A DNA stretch of 19,995 nt from the NCBI GenBank assembly GCA_937899305.1, contig CALDJV010000268.1, forward strand, positions 1 through 19,995, in the 5' to 3' direction. Of this stretch, positions 8,247 to 16,808 are shown piece after piece. The position numbers were made by a program, and so were the translations under genes. The notes below the pieces were generated by a model. It was not told the origin of the DNA. It did not search any database and worked only from the letters and a program-made list of their open reading frames with translations. Each line of letters starts with the position of its first letter. The stretch's first letter is position 1. Source of the stretch: an uncultured Cytophagaceae bacterium (GTDB lineage Bacteria; Bacteroidota; Bacteroidia; Cytophagales; Microscillaceae).

Positions 8247-9455
8247 ATGTTTTTACTACACCGGGCAACACTGAATCTGATATTTGTATTGCTGGCCGTC
8301 TTCGTAATGGGGTGGTTGTTTTCAGATATTGTGATATACCTGTTTATTTCGCTTGTGATCTCTTCTATTTTGCGCCCCATTACGGACTACATTACCAGTA
8401 TTGAGGTGTTTAAACTAAAGATACCCCGTAGCATCGCCATTTTCTTTTCCTTTGCCTTGCTGGCTACTAGCCTTTCTTTGTTTTTACTACTGTTTGCTCC
8501 CATTATCACCGATCAGGTGCGTTTGTTAAGGAGCCTGGATTATTCTAGTTTACTCAAGCAGATTCAGGAACCCATTGCCTCGGTAGAGTTGTTTCTCATC
8601 AAAAACTTTAAGATAAAACAAGGCCCTGGTTTTTTATTGAATGACATTACTCAAAACTTCATTAGTTTTATAGAAACAGTCAATGTAGGAGAGTTGTTAA
8701 CCAACGTGTTGAGCTTTGCTGGAACTTTATTTATTTATATTCTGGCGGTGAGTTTCATTACCTTCTTCTTTTTATACGAAAAAGGGCTTATCCGACAAAC
8801 CATTCTTCAGGTAGTACCCAATCCTTATTTTGAGGTGGTGGTCACCACCATATACAAGATTGAGCGACGTCTGACCAATTACCTCATTGGGCTTTCGCTT
8901 CAGGTGATTGTGATCTTTACCATTATTTCGGTAGGGCTTACCATCGCGGGTATTGCAGGACGCTACGCTTTGTTGATTGCGGCTGCAGCAGCGCTTTTTA
9001 ACCTCATTCCTTACTTTGGCCCCACTTTAGGATTTATTTTTGCGCTGTTTGTTATCATCTCTACTACGACCATCAATTCGGTATACGAGGTTACTTCCAA
9101 TGAGTATGCCTGGATTACTTTTAAGACTTTTATGGTATTTGCAAGTGCTCAGTTGACCGATAATATATTTTTACAACCTTTTATTTTTTCCAAAAGTGTA
9201 AAGGCCCACCCTCTGGAAATATTCATTGCCATTTTTGCCGGGGCAGCATTATCAGGAGGTTTAGGAATGATTGCCGCCATTCCAGTATACACCATACTAA
9301 GGGTATCGTTCATAGAGCTAAGATTGGGGTACACTCAGTATTATATATTCAAAGCCGACTCGGCTCGTTATCAGTTAAAAGTAGTGCCCAAAAACGAACG
9401 TGTTCGTCATAACTTTGAGCCTACCCAGCGCAACCGGGAGGCTAAAGAAGATTAA
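8247..9455 (+). CDS. AI-2E family transporter (UPF0118/TqsA-like membrane protein)
   Basis: A 402-residue polytopic membrane protein of the AI-2E transporter family (PF01594). Paired hydrophobic segments lie near residues 10-45 and 60-88, a soluble stretch at about 89-150, and further membrane segments run from about 152 to 355. Family hallmarks are present: NLIPYFGPTLG at 252-262, and the region QLTDNIFLQP(302-311) to LSGGLGMIAAIPVYTILR (335-352). Members have been linked to autoinducer-2 export (TqsA) or sodium/proton or lithium antiport, so the substrate is not predictable. The C-terminal about 35 residues are charged and probably cytoplasmic. Only 30 bases separate it from the next gene on the same strand, so the two are likely co-transcribed. 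Confidence 0.88.
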   Translation: MFLLHRATLNLIFVLLAVFVMGWLFSDIVIYLFISLVISSILRPITDYITSIEVFKLKIPRSIAIFFSFALLATSLSLFLLLFAPIITDQVRLLRSLDYSSLLKQIQEPIASVELFLIKNFKIKQGPGFLLNDITQNFISFIETVNVGELLTNVLSFAGTLFIYILAVSFITFFFLYEKGLIRQTILQVVPNPYFEVVVTTIYKIERRLTNYLIGLSLQVIVIFTIISVGLTIAGIAGRYALLIAAAAALFNLIPYFGPTLGFIFALFVIISTTTINSVYEVTSNEYAWITFKTFMVFASAQLTDNIFLQPFIFSKSVKAHPLEIFIAIFAGAALSGGLGMIAAIPVYTILRVSFIELRLGYTQYYIFKADSARYQLKVVPKNERVRHNFEPTQRNREAKED

Positions 9456-9485
9456 CCCAAGTCTACAAACCTACACTGTACATTT

Positions 9486-10847
9486 ATGTCAAAAACATCG
9501 CCTATTCATCGCTTGATTACTCATTTTCAAGAGTCGTTTGTGAAGTTACACATTGATGTACCTCCCAAGGTTTGTGAGGATTATGCAGTATTTGTACATA
9601 GTTGTATGAACAATGGACGGCGTAAATTTCATACTACAAACCATGTGTTAGATGTTTGCGAACAAATGCGCCCTTTGCAAGTGTTGGCCGGGTTGTTTCA
9701 TGATATCGTGTACCATCAAGTAGATGGAGGCTTTCCTTCCGAGGCCGAAGCACTGATTCTTACTATTGTAGAAGTACACGACGATGCCATTACCATTAAA
9801 AAAACATTGCCATCTGATTATCCTGCCAATGAATATTTAAGCATTTGCCTTGATATTTTTGCTTTTCAACCAGGACAAACGCTGGGGATACATGGGGGAC
9901 TCAATGAGTTTTTGAGTGCTTGGGTTGCCGTCAATTTTTTGGGCGACTTTCTCAAGGCCAAGGATCTCATGACCATTGCCGCTTGTATTGAAGCTACCAT
10001 TCCGTTTCGTCCCAAAGACGAACAAGGAAAAAACTGTTTGGATCATCTGGAGCAGCGCATCAAGGACTGTTATGGGCGTTATAAACTACAATTGGGCGAA
10101 ACCGAAATTGCCCAAATGGTAAAACTTGCCGCGGGGGTAGCCAATCGGGATGTGGCCAATTTTGCCGAGCTGGATCCGGGCAAATTTTTAGACAATACTT
10201 GGATATTGTTACCCGAAACCAACGAAATGCTCTGGAAACCAGGAGTATATTTCAACGCCGACTATCGCAAGGCTTTGATGAAAATGGAAGGTTTTTTATC
10301 ATTTCTCAATCCTGATAATATTTATCATGGTTACCAGGATGAACCTTTGCCCGAAGTATTGAAAGAAATGAAGGCCCAAGCCAAGAAAAATGTGCAAACC
10401 GCCAATCAATACCTGCAACTCAAGATTCTGGGCATTGCCATTATAGAGGCTTTGGCGATGGCTACCGGAGGGGATGGACCCATTTCGATGTTTTTGGGTG
10501 ATGTGAGAATATACAATGAAATCGAGCGAGCCGAAGATTATCTGCCTCCGGTGACACTTTCGGATGAACTAGACTACAATGACACTTTGTATCGTTTGCT
10601 GGAATATGGTCGGGCCAGTGGTACCAGCTTCGATATGAAAAATTCTCCTATTGCTTGCTTTGTATACAAATGCCTGGGCGATACCCACGCCGCCCAAGCG
10701 ATGGAGTTGGCTCGGCAGATGTTTGTCGAAAAAATTTCTCCCGAGATGTTTTTACGCTCTTTGGACCAAAAGCTGGTCAGTGATTTGGCTCAGGCCTGCG
10801 CCATGTTGGCTACTACTCGTAAGAAAGAGTTTATGAAGTGGGTGTAG
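9486..10847 (+). CDS. HD-domain phosphohydrolase-like protein with a C-terminal helical extension
   Basis: A 453-residue soluble protein with no signal peptide. Residues about 30-220 resemble the predicted metal-dependent HD phosphohydrolases of the COG4339 type: RKFHTTNHVLDVCEQM (47-61) supplies the first metal-binding histidine, probably His53, and LAGLFHDIVYH (67-77) contains the His72-Asp73 pair. A Glu-containing stretch (PSEAEAL) follows, as is usual. Downstream of about residue 230 the protein is helical and matches nothing I recognise; it includes LGIAIIEALAMATGGDGPISMFLGDVR (about 316-343). HD proteins hydrolyse phosphoester bonds, often of nucleotides; the substrate here is unknown. 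It is probably translated from the same message as the AI-2E family gene 30 bases upstream. Its TAG stop codon coincides with the first TAG of the downstream heptad array. Confidence 0.7.
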   Translation: MSKTSPIHRLITHFQESFVKLHIDVPPKVCEDYAVFVHSCMNNGRRKFHTTNHVLDVCEQMRPLQVLAGLFHDIVYHQVDGGFPSEAEALILTIVEVHDDAITIKKTLPSDYPANEYLSICLDIFAFQPGQTLGIHGGLNEFLSAWVAVNFLGDFLKAKDLMTIAACIEATIPFRPKDEQGKNCLDHLEQRIKDCYGRYKLQLGETEIAQMVKLAAGVANRDVANFAELDPGKFLDNTWILLPETNEMLWKPGVYFNADYRKALMKMEGFLSFLNPDNIYHGYQDEPLPEVLKEMKAQAKKNVQTANQYLQLKILGIAIIEALAMATGGDGPISMFLGDVRIYNEIERAEDYLPPVTLSDELDYNDTLYRLLEYGRASGTSFDMKNSPIACFVYKCLGDTHAAQAMELARQMFVEKISPEMFLRSLDQKLVSDLAQACAMLATTRKKEFMKWV

Positions 10848-11209
10848 TTTTTTAGTCGATAGTCAATGGTCCATAGTCCACAGTTTTCTTTAGTTAGGAG
10901 TTGGTAGTTTTGTTTTTGAGTCCATAGTCTACCAATTGAATGAAAAGTGAAAAACGTAAAATGAAAAATGATACATCGCTTCGCGCAATAATCAATCATT
11001 AAAAATCAGTCATCAACAATTGAAAAATAAGCCGGCGGAACAATAGAGATTATCATATTTGCGAAAACAAGAAAATAATCATCGCTTCGCGCAGCCATTT
11101 AACCATAGAACAATGAGCCGAAGGTGGAACAATATAAATTAATCAACGCCTCGCGCAACCATTTAGCCATTTAACAATGCAACAATTAGCCATAGACGGA
11201 ACAATAGAA
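10848..11209 (+). repeat. Mosaic intergenic repeat, copy 4 between convergent genes
   Basis: Starts at the stop codon of the HD gene with heptads (TAGTCGA, TAGTCAA, TGGTCCA, TAGTCCA, about 10854-10881). These are followed by TAGTT-type units, an A-rich module at 10931-10971 shared with 4691-4731, a TTATCATATTTGCGAAAA module (11050-11067) shared with copy 3, and several octamer/GC-core blocks. Those include a shortened core GCCGGCGGAACAAT at 11031-11044, a variant GCCGAAGGTGGAACAAT at 11117-11133, and CGCGCAACCATTTAGCCATTT near 11152-11172. It ends at the stop of the minus-strand gene. No hairpin terminator or gene is evident. Confidence 0.85.
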
Positions 11210-12244
11210 CTAATTTCCAATGTATTTAGACGCGATGTAATAGGTACCTGCATTCCATTTGAGGGTGATGGCTTTGTCTTTGCCTTGTTCAATGGTAATG
11301 TCATTGCCTTGAAAAGTCACTTCAGGCTCTAAAAAATCTTGAGGTTCTACCTGTTTCTGGGCGAAAAAGCCCCCAATTTCTCTGATGGTTTCCTCAGATA
11401 AAAAATTAGGAGTGCTCCATTCACCATCTGCCTTCTCGAAAAAATAAACATTGGTGTAAGAGTTAAATTGGCGTGATTGTCGGTCTTTGGTGAAGTGTGA
11501 AGTTCCCCCACTATGTACCAATACCAATATGGTACGATCTTGCCAATCCAGTAATCGGCCGACTACCTGCCAAACTTGCGGTACTGCGGCAAAGCCCAAC
11601 TTGATGACTTCTCGATTTGAGGTATCAATGGGGTACACCAAATCCATCCCAGGGAGTAGCAGGCGGTCAGGAATATTTTTAAATAATTTGAATAAATCCT
11701 GATTCATTGCTTTGGCCCGTTGGTGGCTGATGACCTTACCTTCTTTGTATAGCACGATTTTACAACCCTTCTGGAGGAAGGCCAGTTCAAGCAATACCCT
11801 GGTTTGTTGCCGATTCCATTGCATATCAAGCTCCAAGCTTGCATTCCATCCGTTTTGGGACGGGGTAATCTTACAAGTACGCAGGTCAGGAGTGTATTTG
11901 ATGTTGGCCTTGTCTTTGAAAAAGCTTTTCGCTGATGCAGTGACTTGGGCTGGTTGGGCGTTTTTGATAGAGATGAATTGAGTGATCTGAGGAGCGTAGT
12001 AACTGGCCAGTTTGTCCCAATCACCTTGGGCATACAAACTAAAATAAGCCTCAATGATATTTTTGATCCTTTGTTCTGGGGATTGATTTGAGGAGTTGTC
12101 AGTGGCGTTGTTTTTTTGCGATTCTGATTGTTGCTGGGCTAAAGTATCATTGTTTGATGTTTTTTGGTCTTTAGACGAACTGGTGCATTGGCAACAAATG
12201 GCAAATACACAGAGGTATAACAGGTATTGGAATTGGGTGATCAT
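11210..12244 (-). CDS. Exported protein with NTF2/SnoaL-like region, function unknown
   Basis: A 344-residue protein from the ATG at 12244. I chose this start because it puts a signal-like hydrophobic stretch (MITQFQYLLYLCVFAICCQC) at the N-terminus; an ATG at 12289 would add 15 polar residues before it. The cysteine cluster followed by Ser/Lys/Gln-rich sequence suggests a lipoprotein, but no cysteine sits in a standard lipobox, so anchoring is uncertain. A low-complexity linker (about 25-52) is followed by an alpha+beta region (about 53-165; IIEAYFSLYAQGDWDKLASYYAP) resembling SnoaL/NTF2-fold domains, then a beta-rich C-terminal part (about 190-344) that I do not recognise. No catalytic motif is visible. 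It is convergent with the HD gene across a mosaic repeat. Confidence 0.65.
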   Translation of the reverse strand: MITQFQYLLYLCVFAICCQCTSSSKDQKTSNNDTLAQQQSESQKNNATDNSSNQSPEQRIKNIIEAYFSLYAQGDWDKLASYYAPQITQFISIKNAQPAQVTASAKSFFKDKANIKYTPDLRTCKITPSQNGWNASLELDMQWNRQQTRVLLELAFLQKGCKIVLYKEGKVISHQRAKAMNQDLFKLFKNIPDRLLLPGMDLVYPIDTSNREVIKLGFAAVPQVWQVVGRLLDWQDRTILVLVHSGGTSHFTKDRQSRQFNSYTNVYFFEKADGEWSTPNFLSEETIREIGGFFAQKQVEPQDFLEPEVTFQGNDITIEQGKDKAITLKWNAGTYYIASKYIGN

Positions 12245-12368
12245 GAGCAAGTTTTTGATTTCTAACTCAAAATACAAAGTTGAAACCATAAAAGCACCTT
12301 TAGAACTATCTGAAGATCAAAAAAAAGACCAAATCAATAGCCTGATTCGGTCTTTGGAGTTTTACTAG
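12243..12368 (+). CDS. Possible 41-residue small protein (doubtful)
   Basis: An open frame from an ATG at 12243 encodes 41 residues ending KKDQINSLIRSLEFY, with plausible protein-like composition in its second half. Its ATG shares the palindrome TCATGA with the start codon of the divergent exported-protein gene, so any promoter would lie inside that gene. A terminator-like hairpin on the other strand (12309-12355) covers its 3' half. It could be a real small gene, a relic of a longer one, or a chance frame over a terminator. I favour chance. Confidence 0.2.
   Translation: MSKFLISNSKYKVETIKAPLELSEDQKKDQINSLIRSLEFY
12309..12355 (-). terminator. Second terminator-like hairpin downstream of acs
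   Basis: On the minus strand AAAGACC-GAATCA pairs with TGATTT-GGTCTTT (7 base pairs, one mismatch, then 5 base pairs) around a 6-base loop, followed directly by a run of T and then GATC. It lies about 170 bases beyond the acs stop, after the first terminator, and just upstream of the next minus-strand gene. A back-up terminator insulating that gene is the simplest reading. Confidence 0.55.
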
Positions 12369-12480
12369 TTATAACGAGCACTTGTCCCGCTTGTTAAAAT
12401 TGATTTACTGAAGTAATATTAAAAAGAAGTAATAGTACAAAAACATAAGCGAGAAAAGTACTGACAAGTAATCCACAGCT

Positions 12481-12516
12481 AAGTAATAAAACCCAGCCAA
12501 GCTTACTCGGCCGGGT
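12481..12516 (-). terminator. Rho-independent terminator after acs
   Basis: On the minus strand ACCCGGCC pairs with GGCTGGGT (8 base pairs including one G-T wobble) around a 10-base loop, followed by TTTATTACTT. It begins about a dozen bases after the acs stop codon. It probably ends the whole acetate transcription unit. The rest of the gap down to 12369 shows nothing recognisable. Confidence 0.8.
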
Positions 12517-12527
12517 CATTCAAACAA

Positions 12528-14444
12528 CTAAACCGACACAACCTCAGCCTTCGTCATTATTTTTTCAACCACCTCTGGATTGAGCAAGGTGCTGATGTCG
12601 CCTAGGTTAGAAGTGTTGTTTTCCGCGATTTTTCGCAATATTCTACGCATGATTTTCCCCGAACGGGTTTTGGGTAAGCCTGGTACCACCAATATTTTAT
12701 CTGGTTTGGCAATAGGTCCAATGATCTTGTTGATGGTACTGGTGATACTTCGCTTGATTTGCTCCTCATCGTGGTGGGCGGCGTCGGCTTCGCATACAAT
12801 GTAAGCGTAGATGCCTTGGCCCTTGATATCGTGAGGAAAGCCAACTACTGCCGATTCGTTTACCAGAGGATGTTCATTGATGGCATTCTCTATTTCAGCG
12901 GTTCCCAAACGGTGGCCCGATACATTGATGACATCGTCTACCCTACCCAAAATTCGATAATACCCATCCTCATCTCTGCGACAACCATCTCCAGTAAAAT
13001 ACAAGCCCTTGTAAGTAGAAAAATAAGTTTGTTGACAACGTTGATGATCGCCATAAGTGGTGCGGATCATGGAAGGCCAGGGAAATTTGATACAAAGATT
13101 CCCCTCTATGCCATTGCCTTTTAGTTCGTTGCCTTCATTGTCTACCAATATGGGTTGAATACCCGGCAAGGGCAAAGTAGCATAGGTAGGTTTGGTAGGG
13201 GTAATGCCCGGCAAGGGAGAAATCATGATGCCTCCAGTTTCGGTTTGCCACCAAGTATCTACAATCGGGCAACGCCCCTTGCCAATGTGGTCGTGGTACC
13301 AATGCCAGGCTTCTTCGTTGATGGGTTCGCCCACCGTACCCAGCACTTTCAATGAACTGAGGTCATACTTTTGTACATATTCTAATCCTTTGGCTTGCAA
13401 TGCTCGAATGGCGGTAGGAGCAGTATAAAACTGATTCACTTGATGTTTTTCTACAACCTCCCAAAAACGCCCTGCATCGGGAAAGGTAGGTACTCCCTCA
13501 AACATCATCGTAGTAGCCCCGGCTAGCAGTGGCCCGTACACAATGTAAGAATGGCCGGTGATCCAGCCAATGTCAGCCGTACACCAATAGATATCGCCAG
13601 GGTTGTATTGAAACACATTTTTGAAAGTATAATAGGTATATATCATGTAGCCCGCAGTAGTATGTACTACTCCTTTGGGTTTGCCAGTAGAACCCGAAGT
13701 ATATAAGATAAACAACATATCTTCGCTGTCCATTTCTTCGGCTTTGTTTTCGGTAGCAACCCCCTCGATGACCTCGTGCCAATACATATCGCGGTGGGCT
13801 TGCATCTGAATGTTGGTATGGGTGCGCTTGAGCACAATGCAGCGTTCTATACTGGGAGTATTGGCCAATGCTTCGTCTACAATTGGCTTGATCTCTAGCA
13901 CTTTTTTGCCACGATAACCTCCATCTGAAGTAATGACCGTAGTGGCTTGGGCATCGTTGATTCGATCAGCTAGGGCATTGGACGAAAATCCAGCAAATAC
14001 CACCGAATGGATGGCTCCAATGCGGGCACAGGCCAACATGGCGACAGCTGCTTCAGGCACCATTGGCATGTAAATGACTACTCGATCTCCTTTTTTGACT
14101 CCTTGCGCCAGCAATCCATTGGCAAACTGACTCACTTTCTCAAATAATTCACGATAAGTCAGGGTAATTGCCTTCTCTTTGGTAGGGTCATTGGGTTCCC
14201 AAATAATGGCGGGTCGGTCGCCATGGGTAAACAATTGACGCTCAAATATATTTTCGGTAATGTTTAATTTTCCGTTGAGAAACCATTCTACTTTGGGTTC
14301 CTCGAAGTTCCAGTTCAAAACCTGTTTCCATTTTTTGCGCCAATAGAAGTTTTCGGCAATGGAAGCCCAGAAATTTTCGGGGTCATACACACTTTTTTGG
14401 TATTCGTGAATGTAACCTCCTAAAGTATTTATTTTATCGGCCAT
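12528..14444 (-). CDS. acs: Acetyl-CoA synthetase (acetate--CoA ligase)
   Basis: A 638-residue protein from the ATG at 14444 (MADKINTL), close to the usual 630-650. An upstream in-frame start at 14519 would add 25 residues atypical for the family. The enzyme activates acetate with ATP to acetyl-AMP and then forms acetyl-CoA, in the cytoplasm. The sequence shows the ACS N-terminal region (VYDPENFWASIAENFYWRKKW), the CoA-binding stretch DGGYRGKK, the P-loop YTSGSTGKPKG at 248-258, DTWWQTETGG with Trp399 as the acetate-pocket tryptophan that restricts chain length, TGDG and GRVDDVINVSGHRLGTAEIE, and the acetylatable catalytic lysine Lys597 in TRSGKIMRR. In many bacteria this lysine is inactivated by acetylation; no acetyltransferase gene is seen here. 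It is last in the apparent porin/symporter/acs unit, 400 bases after the symporter, and may also have its own promoter. Confidence 0.96.
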   Translation of the reverse strand: MADKINTLGGYIHEYQKSVYDPENFWASIAENFYWRKKWKQVLNWNFEEPKVEWFLNGKLNITENIFERQLFTHGDRPAIIWEPNDPTKEKAITLTYRELFEKVSQFANGLLAQGVKKGDRVVIYMPMVPEAAVAMLACARIGAIHSVVFAGFSSNALADRINDAQATTVITSDGGYRGKKVLEIKPIVDEALANTPSIERCIVLKRTHTNIQMQAHRDMYWHEVIEGVATENKAEEMDSEDMLFILYTSGSTGKPKGVVHTTAGYMIYTYYTFKNVFQYNPGDIYWCTADIGWITGHSYIVYGPLLAGATTMMFEGVPTFPDAGRFWEVVEKHQVNQFYTAPTAIRALQAKGLEYVQKYDLSSLKVLGTVGEPINEEAWHWYHDHIGKGRCPIVDTWWQTETGGIMISPLPGITPTKPTYATLPLPGIQPILVDNEGNELKGNGIEGNLCIKFPWPSMIRTTYGDHQRCQQTYFSTYKGLYFTGDGCRRDEDGYYRILGRVDDVINVSGHRLGTAEIENAINEHPLVNESAVVGFPHDIKGQGIYAYIVCEADAAHHDEEQIKRSITSTINKIIGPIAKPDKILVVPGLPKTRSGKIMRRILRKIAENNTSNLGDISTLLNPEVVEKIMTKAEVVSV

Positions 14445-14844
14445 GGCTGTTTCTAGTTTGTAATGTGACTCTGTTGTGTTGTAGGTAAAGGTTGATTGTT
14501 TGAATAAAATCACCTGCAAGCATACTTGATTGCAAACTCATAAGTAAAACGGAAGAAATAAACTAATCCAAATTTAGTGCAATATCTTGGCGCTAGACAA
14601 GTCTAAAAAATTGGCTAATAGTAGCACTATTTGCTCTATTTTTTGACGAAGTATAGTGGCCAGAGATTAGCTAAATGGATTAAGTTATTTTTGTAGTTTT
14701 ACTAAGACGCCCGCAGGTGCATTTGGGAAAGTACAAAAGCGAGGGGGAAGTTTTCAAATGAACAATACCTTGGATTGATTCGCATCCCTCAACTCCTCTT
14801 TTGTAAAGAAGTAGTGAGTCATTGCCACCCACCACCCATCTTCT
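14445..14844 (-). promoter_or_regulatory. 400-base acs upstream region with nested inverted repeats
   Basis: No gene is seen. Two imperfect inverted repeats share one arm. The outer pair is 14561-14577 (AACTAATCCAAATTTAG) with 14671-14686 (CTAAATGGATTAAGTT). The inner pair is TTGGCTAAT at 14611-14619 with ATTAGCTAA at 14666-14674, supported by CACTAT/ATAGTG (14625-14630 and 14653-14658). The shared bases 14671-14674 mean the two pairings compete in part. This could be a folded leader of the acs message or a regulator-binding region. A promoter was not identified with confidence. Confidence 0.4.
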
Positions 14845-16605
14845 CTAGTGATCTTGCGCCTCGCCCGCTCCTCTTGGAAAGCGAATGTTATTGACCAAAC
14901 GTTGTACATCTTCGGGTGGGGCAGGGGTATTGCGTGACACTACCAAAGCCACCACTGCATTGAGCAACATACCAAGGGTTCCAATTCCCTCGGGAGAAAT
15001 ACCGAACCACCAGCCTTCTTTGGTGCCTCCCAAAAACTTGAAGTACACAATGTATCCAATGGTGAATAAAAGCCCGATGGCCATTCCAGAGATCGCCCCT
15101 TCTTTGTTCATGCGTTTGTCAAAAATACCCAAAACAATGGCCGGGAAGAACGACGCTGCGGCCAACCCAAAGGCGAAGGCCACTACTTGGGCCACAAAAC
15201 CAGGGGGATAAATTCCAAAGAGTCCAGCGATCACCACGGCTACTGCAGCGGCAAGACGAGCGTACAAAAGCTCATTTTTTTCTGATACATTGGGGTTGAT
15301 CTGTTTTTTAATAAGGTCATGCGAAACCGAGGTAGAAATGACCAGTAACAAACCTGCTGCGGTAGAAAGTGCCGCGGCCAGTCCACCAGCCGCTACCAGT
15401 GCAATTACCCAGTTGGGCAAGCCAGCAATCTCAGGGTTGGCCAATACCATAATGTCCCGATCGATGTACAGTTCGTTTTTGTTGTCGGTGGCTTTGTTAG
15501 TGACTACTCGTTCGCCCGAGCTGCCTTTTTGGGCGTCAAATTTGGGCTTACCAGCAAAAGGTTTTCCGGGGAAATACTGAATCTGGCCATCCTTGTTTTT
15601 GTCAGCCCAAGCAATGAGCCCGGTTTCTTCCCATTTCTTAAACCATTCGGGCATGGCTTTGTATTCTTTTTTATCTTGAATGGTGGTAATCAGGTTGGTG
15701 CGGGCAAAAGCGGCAATGGCCGGCGCAGTAGTATACAAAATGGCAATGAAAATCAAGGCATAACCCGCTGATAAACGCGCATCTTTTACTTTGGGTACCG
15801 TAAAGAAACGTACAATGACGTGGGGTAAACCAGCCGTACCCAGCATCAAGGCGGCCGTGATAAAGAAGACATCAATCATGCTTTTGGAGCCGTTGGTATA
15901 AGCCGCAAAACCCAGCTCTTGATGGAGTCCATCCAGTTTGTCCAGCAGCGTCTTACCTCCCTCGACATTGCCACCAAAACCCAGTTGAGGAATTGGGTTC
16001 CCAGTGAGTTGGATAGAAATGAAAATGGCCGGAACCATAAAGGCAAAAATCAATACGCAATACTGCGCTACCTGGGTGTAGGTGATCCCTTTCATACCAC
16101 CCAATACGGCATAGAAAAATACAATGCCCATTCCGATGATGATCCCCAAGTTGATGGGTACTTCCAGAAAACGAGAAAATACGACCCCAACCCCGCGCAT
16201 TTGGCCTGCCACGTAAGTAAAAGAAACAAACAAGGCACACACTACAGCTACAGTACGGGCTACTTTGGAATAGTAGCGGTCACCAATGAAATCGGGTACG
16301 GTAAATTTACCAAACTTACGAAGGTAGGGAGCCAGCAGCAAGGCCAGTAGTACATAACCGCCCGTCCAGCCCATCAAATACACGGCTCCGTCATATCCCA
16401 TAAATGAGATGAGCCCGGCCATAGATATAAAAGAGGCTGCTGACATCCAGTCTGCTGCGGTAGCCATTCCATTGGCAAGCGGTGGAACCCCTCCTCCGGC
16501 TACGTAAAATTCTTTGGTAGAGCCAGCCCGCGACCAAATGGCGATGCCAATGTATAAGATGAAAGTGGCTCCCACGATGATGTATGTCCAAAGTTGTACA
16601 CTCAT
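14845..16605 (-). CDS. Sodium:solute symporter, large subunit (ActP-like, VC_2705 type)
   Basis: A 586-residue sodium:solute symporter with about 13 membrane segments. The N-terminus (YIIVGATFILYIGIAIWSR, then STKEFYVAGGGVPPLANGMATAADWMSAASF, residues 29-59) and the signature AALSTAAGLLLVISTSVSHDL (411-431) are typical of the acetate permease ActP and of the VC_2705 subfamily, which pairs with a small DUF4212 subunit. The likely role is sodium-coupled uptake of acetate or another short carboxylate across the inner membrane, agreeing with acs downstream. A soluble insert of about 90 residues (about 308-396) contains WADKNKDGQIQYF (333-345), which resembles an EF-hand calcium loop but lacks the acidic residue at loop position 12. 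The ATG at 16605 gives the expected N-terminus. The DUF4212 gene lies 253 bases upstream, separated by a mosaic repeat. Confidence 0.93.
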   Translation of the reverse strand: MSVQLWTYIIVGATFILYIGIAIWSRAGSTKEFYVAGGGVPPLANGMATAADWMSAASFISMAGLISFMGYDGAVYLMGWTGGYVLLALLLAPYLRKFGKFTVPDFIGDRYYSKVARTVAVVCALFVSFTYVAGQMRGVGVVFSRFLEVPINLGIIIGMGIVFFYAVLGGMKGITYTQVAQYCVLIFAFMVPAIFISIQLTGNPIPQLGFGGNVEGGKTLLDKLDGLHQELGFAAYTNGSKSMIDVFFITAALMLGTAGLPHVIVRFFTVPKVKDARLSAGYALIFIAILYTTAPAIAAFARTNLITTIQDKKEYKAMPEWFKKWEETGLIAWADKNKDGQIQYFPGKPFAGKPKFDAQKGSSGERVVTNKATDNKNELYIDRDIMVLANPEIAGLPNWVIALVAAGGLAAALSTAAGLLLVISTSVSHDLIKKQINPNVSEKNELLYARLAAAVAVVIAGLFGIYPPGFVAQVVAFAFGLAAASFFPAIVLGIFDKRMNKEGAISGMAIGLLFTIGYIVYFKFLGGTKEGWWFGISPEGIGTLGMLLNAVVALVVSRNTPAPPEDVQRLVNNIRFPRGAGEAQDH

Positions 16606-16689
16606 GGTTTTGATATTTTTAGAATGAAGTAATTTTTTTGTCTAAGTAATTGGTGAAAAATAAAATTTCGTTTTGACTTCAAGTTCAGG

Positions 16690-16808
16690 GTTTGTTTTTG
16701 TCCATAGTTTTTTAGTCCATAGTAGCGCAAAGCGGTACACATAAATTATCGCCTAGCGCAACCATTTAGCCATTGAACAATTAGCCAAAGGCGGAATAAT
16801 GTAACCCT
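16690..16808 (+). repeat. Mosaic intergenic repeat, copy 5 inside the symporter operon
   Basis: A short copy with heptad remnants (GTCCATAG, TTAGTCCATAG, about 16699-16724) followed by the octamer module (GCGCAACCATTTAGCCATTG at 16757-16776, then AACAATTA and the core GCCAAAGGCGGAATAAT at 16784-16800). It separates the two subunit genes of one transporter. The remaining gap to the symporter start (16606-16689) is AT-rich and could hold a promoter; a TATTTTTC sequence about 40 bases upstream of the ATG is one mismatch from the -7 consensus. Confidence 0.8.

Noticed and set aside
12096..12368. A 90-residue plus-strand frame
   Set aside because: Its first 49 codons are antisense to the signal peptide and linker of the exported-protein gene; only the last 41 codons deserve mention and are listed separately.
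15919..16350. A 143-residue plus-strand frame
   Set aside because: It lies antisense inside the symporter gene and its composition reflects the complementary strand only.
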